Source of the DNA: an uncultured Dechloromonas sp.
GTDB lineage: Bacteria; Pseudomonadota; Gammaproteobacteria; Burkholderiales; Rhodocyclaceae
DNA length: 9,916 bases
Direction of reading: 5' to 3'
Assembly (NCBI GenBank): GCA_946477505.1
Contig: CAMKYP010000108.1
Coordinates: 1-9,916 of the forward strand
In this document: piece after piece, positions 1 through 5,854 of the stretch
Position numbering within the stretch: position 1 is the stretch's first letter
How the letters are laid out: each line of letters starts with the position of its first letter
Notes under the pieces: generated by a model
What the model was told of the DNA's origin: nothing
Database searches by the model: none
Seen by the model: only the letters and a program-made list of their open reading frames with translations
Made by a program: the position numbers and the translations under genes

Positions 1-173
1 GCCTGCTGGTACTTGACCTCGACCAGCGTGCCGCCGGTGAATTCCACCGACAGGTGCAGCCCCTTGGTGAACAGGAAGAGCACGGCCAGGATGAAGGTGA
101 CGAGCGAAATGACATTGAACGTCAGCGCATGGCGCATGAACGGGATGTCTTTCTTGATGCGGAAAAATTCCAT
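1..173 (-). CDS. secF: Protein translocase subunit SecF (5' part only)
   Basis: Inner-membrane subunit of the SecDF-YajC complex, which uses the proton gradient to help pull preproteins through SecYEG on the periplasmic side. Only the first 57 codons are present; the gene runs off the left edge. The protein begins MEFFRIKKDIPFMRH, followed by a hydrophobic first membrane segment (about residues 18-36) and then VEFTGGTL (about 43-50), which corresponds to the conserved GG motif at the start of the first periplasmic domain of SecF. The ATG at 173-171 lies 12 bases after the secD stop. An AAGGA Shine-Dalgarno overlaps the secD stop codon, so translational coupling to secD is likely. Identity is secure from the motif and from following secD. 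Confidence 0.93.
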   Translation of the reverse strand, partial: MEFFRIKKDIPFMRHALTFNVISLVTFILAVLFLFTKGLHLSVEFTGGTLVEVKYQQ

Positions 174-185
174 GTCCGTGATTCC

Positions 186-2060
186 TTATTTCTGCGTGCC
201 GGCGGCGACGCCGGGCTTCCACACCTGGCCGATGGCGACCTTGGTCAGCTTTTTCTGGCGGCCGTAGATCAGGTTGACCAGGGCGCGCGAGACGACCACC
301 GACGAGAAGATCGAGGTCAGGATGCCCAGGCAGTGCACCACGGCGAAGCCGCGCACCGGGCCGGAGCCGAAGATGAGCAGGGCGAGGCCGGCGATCAGGG
401 TGGTGATGTTGGAGTCCAGGATGGTGCCGAAAGCGCGTTCGTAGCCTTCCGAGATGGCCGCCTGTGGTGGCATGCCGGCACGCAGTTCCTCGCGCACCCG
501 TTCGTTGATCAGCACGTTGGCGTCGATGGCCATGCCCAGCGTCAGCGCGATGGCGGCGATGCCGGGCAGGGTCAGCGTGGCCTGCAGCAGCGACAGGATG
601 GCGACCAGGAACAGCAGGTTGGAGGCCAGAGCCAGCACGGAGACGAGGCCGAACGTCTGGTAGTAGAGGATCATGAACACGGCGATGGCGGCGAAGCCCC
701 ACATCGTGGAGTGGAAACCCTTCTGGATATTCTCGGCGCCGAGCGACGGGCCGATGGTGCGTTCCTCGATGATCTCCATCGGTGCGGCCAGCGAGCCGGC
801 GCGCAGCAGCAGCGCAGTGTCGTTGGCTTCGACCGTGGTCATGCGGCCGGAAATCTGCACGCGGCCACCGCCGATTTCGGTGCGGATGACCGGTGCGGTG
901 ATGACTTCGCCCTTGCCCTTCTCGATGAGCAGGATGGCCATCCGCTTGTTGACGTTCTCGCGGGTCACATCCTTGAAGATGCGGGCGCCTGCGGAATCCA
1001 GCGTCAGGTGCACGGCCGGTTCCTGGGTCTGGTTGTCGAAGCCGGGCTGGGCGTCGGTCAGGCGGTCGCCGGTGAGGACGACCTGCTTCTTGACCAGCAA
1101 CGGCTGGCCGCCGCGCTCGGTGTAAACCTCGGTGCCGAAGGGCGGATTGCCCGCCAGTGCGGCGTCGAGCGCGCCAGGGGTGTCGTCGACCAGGCGGATT
1201 TCCAAGGTCGCGGTGCGGCCGAGGATGTCCTTGGCCTTGGCCGTATCCTGCACGCCCGGCAGCTGGACGACGATGCGGTCCTGGCCCTGCTGCTGGATTA
1301 CCGGCTCGGCGACGCCGAGTTCGTTGATCCGGTTGTGCAGGGTGGTGATGTTCTGCTTCAGCGCCGATTCGCCGATCTTCTGTTGCGCCTGCACCTTCAG
1401 CGTGGCGATCAGGCGCGGCTCGCTGGCGTCGCCGGCTTCGACGACCTGCAAGTCGGGCTGGCTCTCGGAAATGGCAAAGCGGGCCTTGTTCTGCGTTTCG
1501 GTATCGCGGAACTTGATGACGATGCGGTCGCCCTCGCGATTGACACCGCCATGGCGCAGGTTCTTGTCGCGCATCAGCGTGCGCAGGTCGGCCGAGGTCG
1601 AGTCGAGGCGCTTGGTCAGCGCGCCTTTCATGTCGACCTGGAGCAGGAAGTGCACGCCGCCGCGCAGGTCGAGGCCGAGGTACATCGGCAGCGCGTGCAG
1701 CGAGGTCAGCCACTGCGGCGAGGCAGCCAGCAGGTTCAGGGCGACGACGTATTGCGGGTCGGCGGCGTCCGGGTTGAATGCCTTTTCCAGGGCGTCCTTG
1801 GCCTTCAGCTGGGTGTCGGTATCCTTGAAGCGGGTCTTGACGCCGTTGAAGTCGAGCTGGATGCCGTTGTGGGCGATATTGGCTGCCTTCAGGGCTTCCT
1901 CGACGCGGTTCTGCGTCTTCTGATCGACCTTCAGTGTGGCCTTGGCGCTCGAAACCTGCACGGCCGGCGATTCGCCGAAGAAGTTGGGCAGAGTGTAGAT
2001 GAAGCCGAGCACCAGCGCGATGGCGACGGTGACGTACTTCCAGAGTGGGTAGCGATTCAT
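186..2060 (-). CDS. secD: Protein translocase subunit SecD
   Basis: Inner-membrane component of the Sec accessory complex SecDF-YajC, promoting late, proton-driven steps of protein export. The 624-residue length fits proteobacterial SecD. An N-terminal membrane segment (about 8-25) is followed by a large periplasmic region opening with LGLDLRGGVHFLLQVD (about 128-143), the SecD signature. GPSLGAENIQKG (about 437-448) precedes a C-terminal block of five hydrophobic segments (about 450-600) containing GMAIDANVLINERVREE (about 509-525). Asp513 there corresponds to the conserved membrane Asp linked to proton flow in SecDF. The ATG start begins MNRYPLWKYV and has only a weak upstream Shine-Dalgarno (AAAG). 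It lies 49 bases after yajC, behind a terminator-like hairpin, and 12 bases before secF. Confidence 0.97.
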   Translation of the reverse strand: MNRYPLWKYVTVAIALVLGFIYTLPNFFGESPAVQVSSAKATLKVDQKTQNRVEEALKAANIAHNGIQLDFNGVKTRFKDTDTQLKAKDALEKAFNPDAADPQYVVALNLLAASPQWLTSLHALPMYLGLDLRGGVHFLLQVDMKGALTKRLDSTSADLRTLMRDKNLRHGGVNREGDRIVIKFRDTETQNKARFAISESQPDLQVVEAGDASEPRLIATLKVQAQQKIGESALKQNITTLHNRINELGVAEPVIQQQGQDRIVVQLPGVQDTAKAKDILGRTATLEIRLVDDTPGALDAALAGNPPFGTEVYTERGGQPLLVKKQVVLTGDRLTDAQPGFDNQTQEPAVHLTLDSAGARIFKDVTRENVNKRMAILLIEKGKGEVITAPVIRTEIGGGRVQISGRMTTVEANDTALLLRAGSLAAPMEIIEERTIGPSLGAENIQKGFHSTMWGFAAIAVFMILYYQTFGLVSVLALASNLLFLVAILSLLQATLTLPGIAAIALTLGMAIDANVLINERVREELRAGMPPQAAISEGYERAFGTILDSNITTLIAGLALLIFGSGPVRGFAVVHCLGILTSIFSSVVVSRALVNLIYGRQKKLTKVAIGQVWKPGVAAGTQK

Positions 2061-2075
2061 GGCGGCTTTAAAGCG

Positions 2076-2100
2076 AAAAAGGCGGCCAGCGGCCGCCTTT
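2076..2100 (-). terminator. Terminator-like hairpin between yajC and secD
   Basis: Read on the minus strand, 2100 to 2076 gives AAAGGCGGCC, loop GCT, GGCCGCCTTT, continuing to a run of five T. The stem is a perfect 10-bp GC-rich pair and the run starts inside the 3' arm, the classic form of a Rho-independent terminator. It begins 9 bases after the yajC stop and ends about 15 bases before the secD ATG, so it lies inside the expected operon. It is probably a partial terminator that lowers secDF transcription relative to tgt-yajC, or an mRNA-stabilising hairpin protecting the tgt-yajC 3' end. The structure is directly visible; the effect is inferred. Confidence 0.6.
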
Positions 2101-2109
2101 CGGGGTGAA

Positions 2110-2436
2110 TTACAGCGACTTCAGCGTGCCCTTGGGCAAAACCAGGCCGATCGACGGCTTTTGCACGACGACTTCGGTGCCTTCGGCGATTTCGACGGAG
2201 ACGTAGTTCTCGCCGACCTTGGTCACCTTGCCGACGATGCCGCCCTGGGTAACGACTTCGTCTCCCTTGGCCAGGCCGGCCAGCAGCGCCTTGTGTTCCT
2301 TGGCTTTCTTCATTTGCGGACGAATCATCAGGAACCACAGCACGACGAACATCAGGATCATCGGCAGCAGCTGCATGAAGCCACCCGTGGGGTCGGCAGC
2401 GGCGCCAGCGGTTTGGGCGTGGGCAAGACTGATCAT
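2110..2436 (-). CDS. yajC: Preprotein translocase subunit YajC
   Basis: Small single-span inner-membrane protein that associates with SecDF. The chosen start gives 108 residues beginning MISLAHAQTAGAAADPTGG, the usual YajC length and N-terminus. A hydrophobic span (about 20-38, MQLLPMILMFVVLWFLMIRP) is followed by the family motif RPQMKKAKEH and a cytoplasmic beta-rich domain with GDEVVTQGGIVGKV (about 58-71). The frame is open 30 codons further upstream into the 3' end of tgt, but a GGAG sits at normal spacing before the chosen ATG and the family starts here. The gap after tgt is 43 bases. Downstream lies the yajC/secD hairpin. Confidence 0.95.
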   Translation of the reverse strand: MISLAHAQTAGAAADPTGGFMQLLPMILMFVVLWFLMIRPQMKKAKEHKALLAGLAKGDEVVTQGGIVGKVTKVGENYVSVEIAEGTEVVVQKPSIGLVLPKGTLKSL

Positions 2437-2479
2437 TGTTGTAACTCCGGAGTGCTTGAAAACGAAACGAAGGATTCTA

Positions 2480-3589
2480 TCACCGGCCCGAGGATCGGTC
2501 GCGGGCAAAGGCGAGCGACCATGCATCGAGCGTGCAGGCCTCGATGGCGGCGCGCATCTCGGCCATGATCACCTGATAGAAATGCAGGTTGTGGATGGTG
2601 TTCAGCATGCCGCCGAGGATCTCGCCGCAGCGGAAGAGGTGGTGCAGATAGGCGCGGCTAAAGTTGCTGCAGGTGTAGCACGAGCAAGACGGATCGAGCG
2701 GGCCGGTGTCGGTCTTGAACCGGGCGTTCTTGATCTTGATGTCGCCGAAGCGGGTGAACAGGTGGCCGTTGCGGGCATTGCGCGTCGGCATCACGCAGTC
2801 GAACATGTCGATGCCGCGTTTGACGGCGAAGACCAGGTCTTCCGGCGTGCCGACGCCCATCAGGTAGCGCGGTTTGTGGGCTGGCATCCTGGGGGCGACG
2901 TGTTCGAGGATACGCGCCATGTCTTCCTTGGGTTCGCCCACGGACAGGCCGCCGATGGCCATGCCGTCGAAGCCGATATTGTCCAGTCCGGCCAGCGACT
3001 CGTCGCGCAGGTCTTCGTACATGCCGCCCTGAATGATGCCGAACAGGGCATTGCTGTTTTCCAGTTTGTTGTGCTCGTCACGCGAACGCTGTGCCCAGCG
3101 CATCGACAGGCGCATCGATTTCGCCGCCTCGTCGCGGGTTGCCGGGTAGGGCGTGCATTCGTCGAAGATCATGACGATGTCGGAATTCAGCACGTGCTGG
3201 ATCTGCATCGAGATTTCCGGCGACAGGAAGAGCTTGGCGCCGTCGTGCGGCGAGCTGAACTTGACGCCTTCCTCGGTGATCTTGCGCAGGGCGCCGAGCG
3301 AAAAGACCTGGAAGCCACCCGAATCGGTGAGGATGGGCTTTTGCCAGTTCATGAAATCGTGCAGGCCCCGGTGTGCCTGGACGACATCCAGCCCCGGGCG
3401 CAGCCACAGGTGGAAGGTGTTGCCGAGGCAGATCTGGGCGCCGATGTCGTTCAGCGATTGCGGCGTCATCGCCTTGACTGTGCCGTAGGTGCCGACCGGC
3501 ATGAAGACGGGAGTCTGGACAACGCCGTGGTTGAGGGTCAGCGTGCCGCGGCGGGCGGCGCCATCGGTTTTCAGGAGTTCGAATTGCAT
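2480..3589 (-). CDS. tgt: Queuine tRNA-ribosyltransferase (tRNA-guanine transglycosylase)
   Basis: Cytoplasmic enzyme that swaps guanine-34 for preQ1 in tRNAs with a GUN anticodon (Asp, Asn, His, Tyr), a step in queuosine synthesis. The 369 residues are close to the usual bacterial length. Visible hallmarks are LTDSGGFQVFSL (88-98) with catalytic Asp89; GGLSVGEPKEDM (213-224); the nucleophile Asp264 in GIDMFDCVMPTRNARNGHLF (259-278); and zinc ligands Cys302, Cys304, Cys307 (CSCYTC) and His333. These positions coincide with the E. coli numbering. The ATG start begins MQFELLKTDG, with no strong Shine-Dalgarno. It is the first gene of the tgt-yajC-secD-secF unit; the neighbour on the other side is divergent, so its promoter must lie in 3590-3667 or beyond. 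queA is not adjacent. Confidence 0.98.
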   Translation of the reverse strand: MQFELLKTDGAARRGTLTLNHGVVQTPVFMPVGTYGTVKAMTPQSLNDIGAQICLGNTFHLWLRPGLDVVQAHRGLHDFMNWQKPILTDSGGFQVFSLGALRKITEEGVKFSSPHDGAKLFLSPEISMQIQHVLNSDIVMIFDECTPYPATRDEAAKSMRLSMRWAQRSRDEHNKLENSNALFGIIQGGMYEDLRDESLAGLDNIGFDGMAIGGLSVGEPKEDMARILEHVAPRMPAHKPRYLMGVGTPEDLVFAVKRGIDMFDCVMPTRNARNGHLFTRFGDIKIKNARFKTDTGPLDPSCSCYTCSNFSRAYLHHLFRCGEILGGMLNTIHNLHFYQVIMAEMRAAIEACTLDAWSLAFARDRSSGR

Positions 3590-3614
3590 CGTGTGGGCTT
3601 TTTGTAACAGCTAT

Positions 3615-3642
3615 TTGCTTGTGCGGTGCGAGATTGTATAGT
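3615..3642 (+). promoter_or_regulatory. Candidate sigma70 promoter of the metal-efflux operon
   Basis: TTGCTT (3615-3620) and TATAGT (3637-3642) are separated by 16 bp, a near-consensus sigma70 pair, and sit about 25 bases upstream of the first ATG of the plus-strand operon. The spacer carries a tandem GTGCG-GTGCG (3621-3630). The spacer is not the long 19-20 bp type used by MerR-family metal activators, and I see no clear dyad over it, so the class of regulator cannot be read from the sequence. Confidence 0.5.
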
Positions 3643-3662
3643 TTGCGCGTTCATTCTTCGAA
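3633..3662 (-). promoter_or_regulatory. Candidate promoter of the tgt-yajC-secDF operon
   Basis: On the minus strand a TTCGAA (3662-3657) could act as -35, followed after 16 bp by TATACA (3640-3635). A register using TACAAT (3638-3633) has an 18-bp spacer. The -35 match is modest, so the call rests mainly on the good -10 and on the need for a promoter in this short divergent gap. The predicted leader would be under 50 bases. The -10 overlaps that of the opposing metal-efflux promoter. Confidence 0.35.
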
Positions 3663-3667
3663 TTCCC

Positions 3668-4039
3668 ATGTTCAAACGCCTGATTTCCCGCCTGTTGTTG
3701 CTGGTCATGCTATCGACCGTTTTCTCGCCGAGTTTCGGCTGGGAACTGCTCGATGCCACGGCGCCGCACGAGCACGGTGCATTATCGGCCGGGGACGATG
3801 AACATTCCGGGCATGACGGGCATGCTACCGCTGCCGTACATGACGATCAGGCGGCTTGCGACGATCAGGCGCACCATTGCTGCCCCGGCCATATTCTTGG
3901 GCATCTGCCGGGGGGTCTGACGGCGTCGGGGTTGGCTGTCATGGCGATGACCGATTCGTTCGCGTTGGACGGTCAGGCCGATCGTTTCGCCTCGCGTATT
4001 CCCGACGGGCTGGAACGCCCGCCCAAAGCTGCCGCTTGA
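3668..4039 (+). CDS. His/Cys-rich small exported protein, CzcI-like
   Basis: A 123-residue protein with a basic, hydrophobic signal peptide (about 1-24, MFKRLISRLLLLVMLSTVFS). The following segment has ten histidines and three cysteines: His34, 36, 46, 49, 52, 58, 69, 70, 75, 79 and Cys64, 71, 72. The C-terminus is less polar and ends SRIPDGLERPPKAAA, a tail I associate with CzcI-type proteins encoded ahead of czcCBA operons. The likely role is periplasmic metal binding or modulation of expression of the efflux operon; this is inferred from composition and position. The start at 3668 gives a clean signal peptide. An in-frame ATG at 3626 falls inside the predicted promoter and would add 14 residues ahead of it. 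No clear Shine-Dalgarno is visible. Confidence 0.72.
   Translation: MFKRLISRLLLLVMLSTVFSPSFGWELLDATAPHEHGALSAGDDEHSGHDGHATAAVHDDQAACDDQAHHCCPGHILGHLPGGLTASGLAVMAMTDSFALDGQADRFASRIPDGLERPPKAAA
3808..3824 (+). repeat. 9-bp-period tandem repeat in the His-rich gene
   Basis: CGGGCATG occurs at 3808-3815 and again at 3817-3824. Being a multiple of three, the repeat keeps the frame and encodes part of GHDGH in the His-rich segment. It looks like in-frame slippage duplication building the metal-binding stretch. Confidence 0.6.
3842..3871 (+). repeat. 18-bp-period direct repeat in the His-rich gene
   Basis: GACGATCAGGCG is exactly repeated at 3842-3853 and 3860-3871, an 18-bp (six-codon) period. 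It encodes DDQAAC followed by DDQAHH, next to the CC pair. This suggests a fairly recent in-frame duplication inside the putative metal-binding region. Confidence 0.75.
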
Positions 4040-4079
4040 GTCGCGGCGGCTTGTCCTGACACTTCCTATTCCTGTTTGA

Positions 4080-4129
4080 GGCCCTGACGGGCCGGTGCGG
4101 CATGCCGCCGGTTGTTCCATTGCAACCGG
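4080..4129 (+). repeat. Stacked inverted repeats before the czcC-like gene
   Basis: Three dyads lie one after another in the 100-bp gap between the His-rich gene and the outer-membrane channel gene. GGCCC/GGGCC (4080-4084 and 4089-4093) has a 4-base loop. GCGGCATGCCGC (4097-4108) is a perfect palindrome. CCGGTTG/CAACCGG (4108-4114 and 4123-4129) has an 8-base loop. The last arm contains the first two G of the czcC Shine-Dalgarno. No T-tract follows, so these do not form a standard terminator. They may be RNA structures affecting translation or mRNA processing between the first gene and the rest of the operon. Confidence 0.55.
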
Positions 4130-4132
4130 AGG
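4128..4132 (+). promoter_or_regulatory. Strong Shine-Dalgarno fixing the czcC-like start
   Basis: A consensus GGAGG lies 7 bases before the ATG at 4140 and decides that start over the upstream in-frame ATG at 4095. Its first two bases are part of the CCGGTTG/CAACCGG hairpin, so folding could limit ribosome access. Confidence 0.8.
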
Positions 4133-4139
4133 AAATCCC

Positions 4140-5342
4140 ATGCGAAGCGCTTTTTGCATCGCAATTACCCTGACGTTCAGCCTGGCCCTGCCGGCGCATG
4201 GCGAAACGTCGTTGGCCAAGGCTTTTGCCGAGGCCTGGCAACGCCAGCCGGCAGCTGCCGCGCTGGGCGAGCGTCAACGCGCCGTCGACGGCCGCCTCGG
4301 GGCAGCGTCGGCGTTGACGGCGGCGGCCCCGAGCCTGGAACTGGGCGTGCGCAGCGACCAGTTCAATCGCAATCGCGGTGCCCTTGAGAACGATCTCGGC
4401 TTGGTGCTGCCGCTCTGGCTGCCTGGCGAACGCAGCGGCGCGCGTGCCGCCGCCGAGGCGGAGGGAACGGCGCTGGCCGGGCGGGCGGACAGCTTGCGCC
4501 TGCAATTGGCGCAGGTCGTTCGCGACGCCTGGTGGGGTTGGCAGGCCCAGCAGAATGAAGTCGCGCTTGCCGCCGACCGCCTTGGCGCGGCGACCCGCCT
4601 GCGTGATGACGTCGCCCGCCGTTTCGCGGCCGGCGACCTGTCGCGGGCCGATCTTAATCAGGCCGAAGGCGTGCTGTCGCTGGTCCGCGCCCAGCAGGCG
4701 GAGACCGACGCCGCCGAGGCGCTGGCCCGTTACCGCCTGGAAAGCCTGACCGGTGCGCCGGCCGTGGCGACGGGCTGGCAACACGAGACGGTACCGGTAC
4801 AAGCCGGCGAAGCGCATCCGCTGTTGCGTGAGTGGCAGGGACGTTCCGAACTGGCTCGCCGCAATGCCGAGCTGGCACGCGTACAGTCGCGCAGCAACCC
4901 GGAGCTGGCCGTGTCGACGCGGCGCGACCGGGCGGCCGACGGCGAGCGCGCCGATCAGACCTGGGCGCTGTCTTTGCGGATTCCGTTCGGCGATGGCCCG
5001 CGTCACGATGCCCGGGTGGCCACGGCGAATGCCGAGGCCATCGAAGCCTCGGTGGAGTTGGAGCGCCTGCGCGAGCGGTTGGTGCGGGAGGCCGACGCCG
5101 GCCGCCGGCAGGTCGCGGCGGCACGCCAGCAACTGGCGGCCGCCGAGGAGCGTGCCCGGCTGGCACGCGAAAATCGCGGCTATTACGAGAAGTCCTTCCG
5201 CCTGGGCGAAACCGATCTCCCGGCGCGGCTGCGTATCGAAGCCGAAGCATTTGAAGCGGAGCGTGCCCTCGGGCGTGCCCGTATCGCCCTGGGACAGGGT
5301 ATTTCGCAACTGCGCCAGAGTCTTGGCCTGTTGCCGGAATGA
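4140..5342 (+). CDS. czcC: Outer-membrane efflux channel of the TolC/CzcC family
   Basis: Outer-membrane factor of a tripartite RND metal pump; trimers form the exit duct meeting the adaptor in the periplasm. The 400 residues begin with a signal peptide (about 1-21, ending LALPAHG). No lipobox cysteine is seen at the cleavage region, so it is probably not lipidated. The mature part shows the long, Ala/Arg/Glu-rich helical pattern of the OEP fold in two related halves, with GLVLPLWLPGERSGARAAAEAE in the first half and SLRIPFGDGPRHDARVATANAE in the second; these are the paired beta-strand-plus-helix entries of the family. The C-terminus ends in a helical SQLRQSLGLLPE. The start is set by the GGAGG at 4128. 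Its stop overlaps a possible ATG of the next gene (ATGA at 5339), indicating translational coupling. The family is clear; the Czc name does not imply a known substrate. Confidence 0.9.
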   Translation: MRSAFCIAITLTFSLALPAHGETSLAKAFAEAWQRQPAAAALGERQRAVDGRLGAASALTAAAPSLELGVRSDQFNRNRGALENDLGLVLPLWLPGERSGARAAAEAEGTALAGRADSLRLQLAQVVRDAWWGWQAQQNEVALAADRLGAATRLRDDVARRFAAGDLSRADLNQAEGVLSLVRAQQAETDAAEALARYRLESLTGAPAVATGWQHETVPVQAGEAHPLLREWQGRSELARRNAELARVQSRSNPELAVSTRRDRAADGERADQTWALSLRIPFGDGPRHDARVATANAEAIEASVELERLRERLVREADAGRRQVAAARQQLAAAEERARLARENRGYYEKSFRLGETDLPARLRIEAEAFEAERALGRARIALGQGISQLRQSLGLLPE

Positions 5343-5353
5343 GGAAGATCAAG

Positions 5354-5854
5354 ATGATTCTTATACGATCAATGACGGTTTTCGCGGGGCTGATGCTGTC
5401 GGCTGCCTTGACGGCCGGCGAGGTGCCGCCGACGTCGGTCGTCGTGGCCGAAAGCGAGCATTTCGAAGCGGTGGGGCGAATCACGCCCGAGGGTATGAGC
5501 TGGTATGTCGATCGCGCCGACAGCAACGCGCCGGTGCTCAACGCCGAACTGGAGTTGGAGGTTGGCGGCAGTTCGGTCAAGGCGCATTTCCGCCCGGAGC
5601 GGGGCGACTACTGGGTGGCCGACGAAAAGTGGCTGCAGCCGCTGCGTCGCCCCGGCGAATATGCCGTGGCCTTGACCTTGGTTGCCGGGGGCGACAGCGA
5701 TCTGTTGAGCGGCGATCTGCATGTCCAGGCGCCGGAAGAGGGCATGTCGGCGGCGCTGGCCTGGCAGCCGGCGGGCTGGCTGGCGCTGGCCCTTGGTGCG
5801 GGCGGATTGCTTGTCTGGCGGCTGCGTCGCCGGACGCAAGGGGGGGCGCAATGA
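5354..5854 (+). CDS. Membrane-anchored periplasmic protein resembling a free-standing RND adaptor N-terminal domain
   Basis: A 166-residue protein with an N-terminal signal sequence (MILIRSMTVFAGLMLSAALTA, mature from about GEVPPTS), a beta-rich middle and a C-terminal membrane span (about 144-158, LALALGAGGLLVWRL) followed by RRRTQ, predicting a periplasmic domain tethered to the inner membrane. The middle carries SEHFEAVGRITPEGMSWYVD and DRADSNAPVLNAELELEVGG, then a region with GDYWV and LRRPGEYAVALTLVAGGDSDLLSG. I recognise this pattern as the domain often found at the N-terminus of metal RND adaptors, before the barrel-sandwich region. Here it is a separate gene between the channel and adaptor genes. 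GAGGAAG (5341-5347) is well spaced for the ATG at 5354; the alternative ATG at 5339 overlaps the czcC stop and would add five residues. The 3' end overlaps czcB by ATGA. A role as a pump accessory or adaptor partner is inferred. Confidence 0.78.
   Translation: MILIRSMTVFAGLMLSAALTAGEVPPTSVVVAESEHFEAVGRITPEGMSWYVDRADSNAPVLNAELELEVGGSSVKAHFRPERGDYWVADEKWLQPLRRPGEYAVALTLVAGGDSDLLSGDLHVQAPEEGMSAALAWQPAGWLALALGAGGLLVWRLRRRTQGGAQ
5838..5846 (+). promoter_or_regulatory. G7 tract serving as Shine-Dalgarno region of the czcB-like gene
   Basis: AAGGGGGGG, with seven G at 5840-5846, is the only purine-rich stretch upstream of the ATG at 5851 and partly matches the anti-Shine-Dalgarno. It also encodes the last Gly-Gly of the upstream protein. 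The seven-G run is the longest homopolymer I noticed in the window and may be prone to slippage. Confidence 0.45.

Noticed and set aside
54..2108. A 684-codon plus-strand open frame opposite secD and secF
   Set aside because: It mirrors the codon pattern of secD, is rich in Gly/Asp/Gln/Arg with no recognisable domain, and covers a clear housekeeping gene; it is a high-GC shadow frame.
2437..2526. Longer YajC start 30 codons upstream
   Set aside because: It would run into the 3' end of tgt and place a non-family extension before the typical MISLAHAQ start, which has a good GGAG.
2219..3607. A 462-codon plus-strand frame opposite tgt
   Set aside because: Tgt carries every catalytic and zinc residue on the other strand; this frame has no family features and is a shadow.
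3626..3667. Earlier start for the His-rich protein
   Set aside because: This ATG lies within the spacer of the best promoter, and the added residues would precede an otherwise standard signal peptide at 3668.
3939..5309. A 456-codon minus-strand frame opposite the CzcC-like gene
   Set aside because: Antisense to a well-supported outer-membrane channel gene; the translation is Arg/Gly/Gln-rich with no recognisable fold or start signal.
4753..5850. Upstream extension of the czcB-like frame to 4753, giving a 736-residue protein
   Set aside because: The extension overlaps czcC and the small membrane-anchored gene out of frame and has no sensible protein features. The signal peptide at 5851 and the ATGA overlap set the start.
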